Positions 1-5,960 of a stretch of 6,286 nucleotides of DNA are shown here, piece by piece. The stretch lies in contig NZXB01000064.1 of assembly GCA_002701765.1 (NCBI GenBank), positions 11,905 to 18,190 on the forward strand, written 5' to 3'. Both the position numbers and the translations under genes were made by a program. The stretch's first letter is position 1. Each line of letters starts with the position of its first letter. Origin of the DNA: Porticoccaceae bacterium (GTDB taxonomy: Bacteria > Pseudomonadota > Gammaproteobacteria > Pseudomonadales > Porticoccaceae). Under the pieces are notes generated by a model. The model made no database searches. It saw only the letters and a list, made by a program, of their open reading frames with translations, and had not been told where the DNA came from.

Positions 1-54
1 AAATCGGACAAATTTCGATTCATTGTTCAATTGACACGCTCTCTTTTATGAATC

Positions 55-1410
55 TTATGATTCTGCTAATTTATTACCATGCTCCTTGCTAGCCTTTCTA
101 AGCTCACCCAAAGTCTGTCTATCAAGCGAATATATCAAGAGAAGCGGAAGGCTTGCCGCATATCCGATAATCGGAAGCCAGATCGCTCCAAAATACACTG
201 CATCGATGGCTGTCTGTGATTGCTCTGCCCCCTCCAACCCTTCAATATAACCACCAGCAGACAGAACCAATCCAATTGATAAAGGGACGAGCATCGCGGA
301 TGTTTTTTCAACGAAGCTATAAAGACTTGCAAAGATTCCCTCGCGTCTGAGTTGAGTTCGATGAAAATCATACTCAATGGTATCGGGTAACATTGATTGA
401 CCCATCAAAATCATGCCCCCTGTAAAAAAACCGAATGTAAAGGTGCGAATTATAAATATGATTTCAGGTTCGTCAGGTGTAAGGAAAACAAAAGTAGCTA
501 TCGTTAAGATCTTTCCCACGGTAGCAATTACAAATACTGAGCGTTTTTCCATATGCAAAGCTAACCAAGTCCAACACGGAATCGAGAGGCCTATAGCCGC
601 AAACATAGGAATCCCAAACTTGACAACTGCGCCCTCACCGCCTTTGTAGATATGCACTGAGAGATATATCATCATTGCAAATGTCACCCCCGAAGCAAAG
701 AGCTGAAATAATTTGATTAATATGAGCTGCATAAATGGCTTATTTGCAATAATGCTCTTTAACCAATCATTCAGTATCAACTCTTTGTTAAGCCTTGTCG
801 TCTGACCAGCGCCCGCTGTGCCCCAAAAACACGCCAAAGCTGCGGCCAAGATGATGACAGAGAAGATCAATCCCATATAACGGTATCCCTCAAGGCCTCC
901 GCCGAAATAAGTAAAGACGAGAAAAGGCGCCAATCCAGAGGCAAGCACCCCAGAAATCGAAACAAAAAATGTCCTGTAGGACATTAAAATCGTTCGCTCA
1001 TGATAATCATTTGTCATTTCAGCAGGCATCGACAGATAGGGAATATTAAATGCTGTATAGCCGGTGAAATAGACAATAAAAGAACATGCTAGATATGCCA
1101 TCAAATGATCACCCGATAGCGCAGGTCCTGCGAATACCATTATGCAAGCAAAACTGGAGAGAATACCACCTCCAAGCAACCAAGGGCGTCTCCTGCCCCA
1201 AGGAGAGGACGTTCGATCAGATAATATGCCGATGATGGGATCTGTAAAAACATCGTAAAATTTCGTGAAAAATATAATTGCGCTTGCCCGAGCGGGACTG
1301 ATGCCAAGATAATCAGTCATGTAATAGAGAGTTTGGAAGGCAACTAGATAGTACATGGTCATGGTGCTAACCGAACCTATCGACCACCCCCATTTCAAGT
1401 TGCTATTCAA
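55..1410 (-). CDS. GPH/MelB-type MFS cation symporter (MFS_2 family)
   Basis: This is a complete 451-residue inner-membrane transporter of the glycoside-pentoside-hexuronide:cation symporter type, which imports sugars or other small organic solutes with Na+ or H+. About 12 hydrophobic helices are visible, six before and six after a polar loop near residues 200-222. Family hallmarks include the N-terminal LKWGWSIGS entry into helix 1 and a helix-2 D53-x3-D57 pair that matches the cation-site aspartates of MelB. The cytoplasmic loop SDRTSSPWGRRRPW (residues 64-77) and the C-terminal motif LPDTIEYDFHRTQLRREGIFAS (341-362) also fit. Length matches the usual 440-480. The start is TTG: no ATG or GTG lies between it and the upstream in-frame TGA, and a later Met (17 or 19) would cut helix 1. 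A GAGG box sits only three bases upstream. The gene is divergent from the DMT gene. Family assignment is firm; the substrate is unknown, and relatives are not all sugar carriers. Confidence 0.93.
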   Translation of the reverse strand: MNSNLKWGWSIGSVSTMTMYYLVAFQTLYYMTDYLGISPARASAIIFFTKFYDVFTDPIIGILSDRTSSPWGRRRPWLLGGGILSSFACIMVFAGPALSGDHLMAYLACSFIVYFTGYTAFNIPYLSMPAEMTNDYHERTILMSYRTFFVSISGVLASGLAPFLVFTYFGGGLEGYRYMGLIFSVIILAAALACFWGTAGAGQTTRLNKELILNDWLKSIIANKPFMQLILIKLFQLFASGVTFAMMIYLSVHIYKGGEGAVVKFGIPMFAAIGLSIPCWTWLALHMEKRSVFVIATVGKILTIATFVFLTPDEPEIIFIIRTFTFGFFTGGMILMGQSMLPDTIEYDFHRTQLRREGIFASLYSFVEKTSAMLVPLSIGLVLSAGGYIEGLEGAEQSQTAIDAVYFGAIWLPIIGYAASLPLLLIYSLDRQTLGELRKASKEHGNKLAES

Positions 1411-1413
1411 ATT

Positions 1414-1417
1414 CCTC
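1414..1417 (-). promoter_or_regulatory. Shine-Dalgarno box deciding the TTG start of the GPH transporter
   Basis: On the minus strand GAGG is followed by AAT and then the TTG start codon. The spacing of three bases is shorter than the usual 5-9. A second in-frame TTG four codons downstream would have a spacing of about 15. The box plus the family-typical N-terminus support a non-ATG start here, but the tight spacing leaves the exact codon slightly uncertain. Confidence 0.5.
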
Positions 1418-1640
1418 GCCCCCTGGGTACACCCTCAATGAAAAAACTTATGTAATCTAAAGTGGCAAGTATTTTTGATGCGCATTTATGCGGAGCCTAT
1501 AGAGGTCCCAACATCAAAGCCAGAAAAGCGCTGTCCACTAGGTGGGCTTGCAACATACAGGGCTAACTCATCATTCCCGTATCCTCGGGGTCAATTGCAG
1601 CATGCTTTTTTACTGAACTTAAATCGGGTTCGTCAAGCAT

Positions 1641-1676
1641 GTGATCGAAATACAAAAAGTGATCTTCTAAGTGATC
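1641..1676 (+). repeat. Three GTGATC direct repeats upstream of the DMT gene
   Basis: The hexamer GTGATC occurs at 1641-1646, 1659-1664 and 1671-1676; the last two are preceded by AA (AAGTGATC). Start-to-start spacings are 18 and 12 bases. The cluster ends 20 bases before the ATG of the DMT gene, so it could be part of an operator or of the 5' leader. The repeats are directly visible; a regulatory role is only a guess. Confidence 0.4.
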
Positions 1677-1696
1677 AACGAGGTACTTCATCCATA

Positions 1697-2596
1697 ATGA
1701 AGATTATTAAAAACTTGTCAAAAAATTCGTTGGGCGCCCTCCTGTTGGGTTTGTCTGTATTAGCATTCTCCGTAATGTCGACTTTGGTCAAACTTCTTGG
1801 AAATGATTTCAACTCGATACAGATTGTTTTTTTTCGCGCCCTCTTTAGTCTGATTATTATAGCGCCTTATCTTCTCAGATCGGGAACTTCGACCGGCGGG
1901 ATTAGAACATCGATTCCTGCTCTCCAGATCACCAGAGGTTTAGTCGGTGCAATCGCAATCACTTTGAGTTTCTACGCAATTATAAATCTGCCCCTTGCAG
2001 ACGCTCTTGCAATAAGATTCTCCAGTGCGTTGTTTGTTGTGCCTTTAGCAGCATTATTCCTCAAAGAGAAGATTAGAACTAATAAGATTTTGGCTTCAGC
2101 AGTTGGTTTTTTTGGGGTCTTAATCATGCTAAATCCTCAAGGCAATATAGCACCTGCCGGACTAGCCGCTCTTGGCGGAGCAATAGCCTTCGCCTTCGCT
2201 ACCATTCTTGTATCGATTGTGGCCAAGCACGATGAACCCATTACAATGATGTTTTACTCGAATATAGTTGCTGTATTGCTGCTTATCGGCCCCGCAGTGG
2301 TGGTGTGGAGATCCCCCAGCGTTGAACAATTCAGTCTACTCATTGCAATGGCGATAAGTGCTTCGATCGCTCACAATCTTTTTATTCGAGCGTTCGCCAT
2401 AGCTGAAGCCTCAGTGATCGCACCAGTCGATTACGTCCGATTGCTGCTTGGAGCCGCAATCGATTATTTTCTTTTTGGCGTCGCTCTAGGCAGCAACACC
2501 TTGGTCGGATCAATTCTAATAGTGGTGACCGCGTTTTTTATTTTAAAAACTGAGTCAGGAGAGGACAGTCAAACGCGGCCTGCGGTGGGCAAGTAG
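1697..2596 (+). CDS. EamA/DMT-superfamily inner-membrane transporter
   Basis: From the ATG at 1697 this encodes 299 residues, the usual size of the 10-helix drug/metabolite transporter superfamily built from two EamA repeats. Repeat 1 spans roughly residues 12-145, with the helix-2 FFRALF motif at 45-50, FYAIINLPLADALAIRF at 92-108 and PLAALFLKEKI at 116-126. Repeat 2 spans roughly 154-284, with the matching RAFAIAEASVIAPVDYVRLL at 231-250. In repeat 2 the usual Gly-Glu after the penultimate-helix segment reads Gly-Val. The frame continues upstream to a TTG at 1475, but those 74 residues are polar and unlike the family, and a cgAGGta box lies about 13 bases before the chosen ATG. The C-terminal tail is short and hydrophilic. 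Relatives export or import amino acids, nucleotides or other metabolites; nothing here fixes direction or substrate. It is co-directional with the cupin gene, 195 bases downstream. Confidence 0.9.
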   Translation: MKIIKNLSKNSLGALLLGLSVLAFSVMSTLVKLLGNDFNSIQIVFFRALFSLIIIAPYLLRSGTSTGGIRTSIPALQITRGLVGAIAITLSFYAIINLPLADALAIRFSSALFVVPLAALFLKEKIRTNKILASAVGFFGVLIMLNPQGNIAPAGLAALGGAIAFAFATILVSIVAKHDEPITMMFYSNIVAVLLLIGPAVVVWRSPSVEQFSLLIAMAISASIAHNLFIRAFAIAEASVIAPVDYVRLLLGAAIDYFLFGVALGSNTLVGSILIVVTAFFILKTESGEDSQTRPAVGK

Positions 2597-2615
2597 GTTT
2601 CTCCCAATCCGCGTT

Positions 2616-2659
2616 GTTTATGCTGATAAACGTATGCTAGCCCGCTAAGTGGGCTGCAT
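2616..2659 (+). terminator. Two tandem hairpins after the DMT stop; possible weak terminator
   Basis: Twenty bases after the stop, GTTTAT (2616-2621), loop GCTG and ATAAAC (2626-2631) form a perfect 6-bp stem. Three bases later comes a longer hairpin: ATGC (2634-2637), a bulged T, AGCCCGC (2639-2645), loop TAA, then GTGGGCT and GCAT to 2659, which gives eleven pairs including one G-U. No run of T follows (TACTTTGAC), so this is not a canonical intrinsic terminator. It may instead protect the 3' end, attenuate, or terminate inefficiently. Confidence 0.4.
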
Positions 2660-2791
2660 TACTTTGACGGAACCACATCGCCCATTTTAGGCTCACACGA
2701 TAAAAAAATAGATTCATCCAATGTTAGCCCGATCAATACGCATGCATTTCGAGCTAGTTAGTTTGTCAACTCCAGCGCTTGGGGACTGATT

Positions 2792-3346
2792 GTGACATCG
2801 GAAAGTTCCAACAAAACGAGCAATGTCTGTCCATCACGCAGACTCGTAACAGGGATTGATTCAGATGGACATTCGTATGCTCAGATAGACGGCCCCACCC
2901 GCGCATTCATTGATTATGGTCGAGCTGCGAGCAGTGAAATTTGGATTGATATGGGGAGTGAGCCTTCGTCACAAGATGATTTAGTTTCTGAACAACAGAG
3001 GCTCATTCCTCCAGAGGGAGGCTCTGTATGTCGCGTTTTTACTATGCGGCCAGAAGGAAGAATAGAATTAAAAAGTAGTGAGGCCAAAAAATTTAGAACC
3101 GATGGAATCATGGAAAATGATGAGATTAATGGCCCTCGCTGGCACACAACTGCCACGATCGACTACGGGTTTATTTTAAAAGGCCAAATCGAATTGTTAC
3201 TCGATGACGGCAGCCATTTTCTGTCAGCTGGCGACGTCGTAGTCCAGAGAGCAACCCGACATGCATGGCGAAACCCCGGGCCTGATGACTGCGAGATTGC
3301 CTTCGTGCTAATCGATCGGGCTTCACGAATGGCCAATGAAAAATGA
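2792..3346 (+). CDS. Small cupin-domain protein (cupin_2 type)
   Basis: A 184-residue soluble protein with a C-terminal cupin barrel. The N-terminal segment RRLVTGIDSDGHS (16-28) followed by acidic and charged residues is typical of a cupin subfamily often encoded among small-molecule or aromatic-degradation genes. The first cupin motif (about 115-134) keeps H118 but has Thr/Asp-Tyr where classical HxH...E metal ligands would be. The second, GDVVVQRATRHAWRN (147-161), keeps H157 and N161. Thus only part of the classical metal site is visible, which I recall as common in this subfamily. No signal peptide or membrane helix is seen, so it is probably cytoplasmic. The start is GTG, with GGGG seven bases upstream. 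It lies between the DMT gene and the TonB receptor, all on the plus strand. Role unknown: a sensor, isomerase or accessory enzyme are all possible. Confidence 0.85.
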   Translation: MTSESSNKTSNVCPSRRLVTGIDSDGHSYAQIDGPTRAFIDYGRAASSEIWIDMGSEPSSQDDLVSEQQRLIPPEGGSVCRVFTMRPEGRIELKSSEAKKFRTDGIMENDEINGPRWHTTATIDYGFILKGQIELLLDDGSHFLSAGDVVVQRATRHAWRNPGPDDCEIAFVLIDRASRMANEK

Positions 3347-3348
3347 CA

Positions 3349-3376
3349 TGGACAAAATTTATAAAAAATATATATC
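3349..3376 (+). promoter_or_regulatory. Candidate sigma-70 promoter of the TonB-dependent receptor
   Basis: TGGACA (3349-3354, five of six -35 consensus bases) is followed after 16 bases by TATATC (3371-3376, four of six -10 bases), just after the cupin stop. A second possible -10, TATATT at 3413-3418, lacks a good -35. The whole leader is extremely AT-rich, so chance matches are likely and this is a weak call. Confidence 0.25.
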
Positions 3377-3388
3377 GAGTTCCAACTC
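3377..3388. repeat. Inverted repeat GAGTT-CC-AACTC in the receptor leader
   Basis: A perfect 5-bp inverted repeat with a 2-base centre lies directly downstream of the candidate -10 and about 60 bases before the receptor start. Its position would suit a repressor site or a short RNA stem, but arms of this length also occur by chance. Confidence 0.25.
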
Positions 3389-3435
3389 AGTATGAACTAA
3401 ATCTAAACCCAGTATATTTAAATAATTAAAAGAGC

Positions 3436-3443
3436 AAGGAGGG
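3436..3443 (+). promoter_or_regulatory. Strong Shine-Dalgarno sequence of the TonB receptor
   Basis: AAGGAGGG contains the full AGGAGG core with a five-base spacing to the ATG at 3448. It is by far the best ribosome-binding site in the window and fixes the receptor start. Confidence 0.85.
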
Positions 3444-3447
3444 AAAA

Positions 3448-5838
3448 ATGCGTAAGCTACTTAAATTGATATTAACCGCTCCCATAATGGTGGTTCTTAT
3501 ATCTGGGCAAATTTTGGCTCAGGAAAACGAACGAGCAGCCGAAAACATTGACGAAGTAATTGTTACTGCCCGACTAAGAGAAGAAAGCCTTCAAGATGTG
3601 CCACTTACCATATCGGCATTTTCGGGGGCTGATCTTGATAGAGCAGGCGCTAATGCGATGTATGATATAGCTAATAGCGTGGCTGGATTCAATTTTGAAG
3701 ATTACCCTGGCGGCGCTTATCCCTCACCCACCATCAGAGGACTATATACTAATATACTGGGTTTTGAATCGAATATATCCTTCTACTATGGTGGTGTTTA
3801 CCTCCCTAAATCCTATATGTTTGATTTGGGAACTCTGGGAATTGAACGTATTGAGGTTGTAAAGGGTCCTCAAAACGCTCTCTATGGGAGAAACGCTTTT
3901 GCCGGAGCTGTAAACTACGTCCCCATTGCCCCCCCTGAAGAATTCTTGGTTGATGCAAAAGTCACTGTGGGCACTGATGAGCGGACTGACTATGGGCTAA
4001 CAGTCGGAGGACCCATTTCTGAGAATGCATCCGTCGTAGCTGGATTTTTATCTACAGAATTTGATGGCACTTGGTCAAATGCTCATCCCAATGCGAATGA
4101 TGGTTGGGCCACAGATGGAAATATGGGTGGTCACGATAATACATCTTACTTTGTGACGGCATCAATGCGTCCTTCCGACAAGCTATCGCTGCTTGTTGGT
4201 TACAGCAATTGGGAGGTGGACAATGAGCGACAAGGCGGCTACCAGTTAAGCAGAAACACGGGGGGTACCAATTGTAGTGTTGGGAGCGACGGAGTACTGC
4301 AATTCTGGTGTGGTGAACTTCCCGAGACAGGAGAGTCGACTGCTGACCCGCGCGCAGGCGGCTTGCAGGCGGAACATGACCTAATTAGATTTGAGGCATC
4401 GTATGAAATTAATGATACTTGGACACTTAATTATCTATTTGGACGCATAGAATCAGACGCATTTGCTGTCAATAATAGGTCAGTTGATGCAGTCAATGGC
4501 GATACCGGACTGGGGCAAAACTTTCTTGTGATGCCAGACGGTTGGTCTGAAGCCGAGTCACATGACCTGCGATTTGATTACGCTGACGACGACACGGTAT
4601 TTTCGATTGGAGCATATATCTCGGATTTCGATAATCGCGCAGACCGCTACGTTGTTTTTCCGGATTTTCGGGTAGATTCCTCAACAACTATACCTGCCTT
4701 CAGTTTCAGTCATTGGGATCCAAATAATCTGCCAGGACCAGGCGTAATGGGTGAAGCCGGCCTAGTTATGTGGGCTGACGCAGGTTGGAATACGCTGTAT
4801 GCTCTAGGCATGACAACTGAAGTAGAGTCGAATTCATTTTATGCACAAATTGGGCAAGATTTTTCTAATGGTAAATACAATATTTCTGCTGAAGTAAGAT
4901 ATTCGGACACCGAAAAATCACAGATAAATACCTACAGACCTTTCAAACCATTACCAGAGGCTGATTGGATATATGACAATGCATCATGGTCTTCGGTAAC
5001 GCCTCGATTAGTATTCACATGGAACCAGTCAGATGATAGAAGCATTTATGCTTCTGTAGCAAAAGGAGAAAAGGCCGGTGGGTTTAACGGAGGGGGATTG
5101 TCTTCAGAGCGAATTTTTGAGCCCGAAACAAATATTACGTTTGAGCTAGGAACAAAGAATATTTTGGCTGATGGTCGTATGGTACTGAACGCAGCCGTTT
5201 ACCTTGTTGATTGGGAAGACTTGCAAACCAATCAGTCGTCAAAAGATCCTGATCAACTAGCACCCATTACTACCAATATCGGAGCCGCCGAGTCGAAAGG
5301 ATTCGAGGCGGAATTTAGTTATAAAGCCAATGACAATTTAAGTATCAGCGGCACCTATGCCTATGTGGATGCCGAATGGGATGATGGACAGTTCAATCCA
5401 AAGTGGCTTCTAGTTCAGAATGCTGGGAGACAATATATTGATGCTTGTGATGATATTTCTTGCCCCCTGGACGCGTCTATTGGCGGTAATAGCTTAGAGC
5501 GACATTCTAAACACCATGCCAGTGCCCAAGTAAGATACGAAGGGCAGATGACTTCACTTGATGGGGCTTCCTTCTGGTTAGAGGGCAACTTGACTTACAA
5601 AAGCAAACAATCCATCGACATAATGAACATGGCATGGATACCAGACAGAACTCTATTGCATTTTAATGCAGGTATCACGAATGGCCGCTACTCTCTTGAG
5701 ACATGGGTGAGAAATCTGCTTGATGAAGAGTATATATCATCATCAGTTTTTCAACTAAGCGTCGCAAGAGAGAATAGATATCAGCCGGTTTATGGGGATA
5801 AACGCGCCATCGGGCTGACACTGAGATATAGCATGTAG
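3448..5838 (+). CDS. TonB-dependent outer-membrane receptor
   Basis: This complete 796-residue receptor imports a ligand through the outer membrane using TonB-ExbBD energy. A Sec signal peptide (Lys-rich start, hydrophobic core about 7-20) ends at QILA, with probable cleavage after A24. The TonB box IDEVIVTAR is at 34-42, so there is no STN signalling domain. The plug (about 46-160) begins DVPLTISAFSG and includes PTIRGLY (94-100) and IERIEVVKGPQNALYGRNAFAG (132-153). The rest is a beta-barrel with alternating aromatic strands, including VAKGEKAGGFNGG and a late NLLDEEY segment. The only cysteines are two close pairs, C276/C288 and C667/C672, likely disulfides in surface loops. The protein ends LTLRYSM, with Met instead of the usual terminal Phe. 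No SusD-like partner or anti-sigma factor is adjacent. Siderophore, vitamin, carbohydrate or aromatic ligands are all possible; neighbouring transporters favour an organic nutrient, but this is inference. Confidence 0.96.
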   Translation: MRKLLKLILTAPIMVVLISGQILAQENERAAENIDEVIVTARLREESLQDVPLTISAFSGADLDRAGANAMYDIANSVAGFNFEDYPGGAYPSPTIRGLYTNILGFESNISFYYGGVYLPKSYMFDLGTLGIERIEVVKGPQNALYGRNAFAGAVNYVPIAPPEEFLVDAKVTVGTDERTDYGLTVGGPISENASVVAGFLSTEFDGTWSNAHPNANDGWATDGNMGGHDNTSYFVTASMRPSDKLSLLVGYSNWEVDNERQGGYQLSRNTGGTNCSVGSDGVLQFWCGELPETGESTADPRAGGLQAEHDLIRFEASYEINDTWTLNYLFGRIESDAFAVNNRSVDAVNGDTGLGQNFLVMPDGWSEAESHDLRFDYADDDTVFSIGAYISDFDNRADRYVVFPDFRVDSSTTIPAFSFSHWDPNNLPGPGVMGEAGLVMWADAGWNTLYALGMTTEVESNSFYAQIGQDFSNGKYNISAEVRYSDTEKSQINTYRPFKPLPEADWIYDNASWSSVTPRLVFTWNQSDDRSIYASVAKGEKAGGFNGGGLSSERIFEPETNITFELGTKNILADGRMVLNAAVYLVDWEDLQTNQSSKDPDQLAPITTNIGAAESKGFEAEFSYKANDNLSISGTYAYVDAEWDDGQFNPKWLLVQNAGRQYIDACDDISCPLDASIGGNSLERHSKHHASAQVRYEGQMTSLDGASFWLEGNLTYKSKQSIDIMNMAWIPDRTLLHFNAGITNGRYSLETWVRNLLDEEYISSSVFQLSVARENRYQPVYGDKRAIGLTLRYSM

Positions 5839-5856
5839 CTATCAGGTAATTCTCAC

Positions 5857-5889
5857 TGGGCAGGGATATTTCTCTGCCCATATTTTTTT
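5857..5889 (+). terminator. Intrinsic terminator of the TonB receptor gene
   Basis: TGGGCAGGGA (5857-5866), loop TATT and TCTCTGCCCA (5871-5880) form a 10-bp stem with a single G-U pair. TA and seven T residues (5883-5889) follow. It lies 18 bases after the receptor stop, a textbook rho-independent terminator for plus-strand transcription. On the minus strand no T-run follows the stem, so it should not act efficiently on the converging gene. Confidence 0.93.
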
Positions 5890-5960
5890 CAGAACTCAAT
5901 CACACAGAGAGCGTCCCAAAGCGTCTGTCAAAATTAGTGACATTGTTGCCAATCTCTTTC

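Larger units (their letters stand above)
1411..1696. other. Divergent intergenic region between the GPH and DMT transporters
   Basis: This stretch must hold promoters for both flanking transporter genes. An open plus-strand frame runs through it from 1475 into the DMT gene, but its translation (Pro-, Arg- and Asn-rich, without hydrophobic segments) looks unlike the transporter, and I treat it as non-coding. Visible elements are a perfect 8-bp palindrome ATGCGCAT at 1478-1485, a second palindrome AGCATGCT at 1599-1606, and three GTGATC copies at 1641-1676. A weak plus-strand promoter candidate is TTGCAG, 18 bases, TTAAAT around 1596-1625. I see no convincing minus-strand -35/-10 pair. Confidence 0.5.

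Noticed and set aside
17..54. Inverted repeat GATTCAT (17-23) / ATGAATC (48-54) just after the GPH stop as a terminator
   Set aside because: The stem is AT-rich, seven pairs with a 24-base loop, and no T-run follows on the minus strand.
135..377. Plus- and minus-strand open frames inside the GPH gene (135-377 and 413-649)
   Set aside because: They overlap a full-length, clearly recognisable transporter, and their translations show no family resemblance; they are shadow frames.
1463..1468. TTGCCA on the minus strand as the -35 of the GPH promoter
   Set aside because: No acceptable -10 lies 16-18 bases downstream on that strand.
2914..3156. Minus-strand open frame inside the cupin gene
   Set aside because: It is antisense to a well-supported cupin and has no recognisable domain or convincing ribosome-binding site.
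4493..4687. Minus-strand open frame inside the receptor gene
   Set aside because: It is short, Arg-rich and fully antisense to the receptor barrel.
5675..5899. Minus-strand open frame across the receptor end and terminator
   Set aside because: It crosses the intrinsic terminator and overlaps the receptor C-terminus; no domain is recognisable.
34..5914. A 9-base match in inverted orientation (ACGCTCTCT near 36, AGAGAGCGT near 5908) flanking the whole gene set
   Set aside because: It is too short, does not extend into neighbouring bases, and no transposase or target duplication is present; probably chance.
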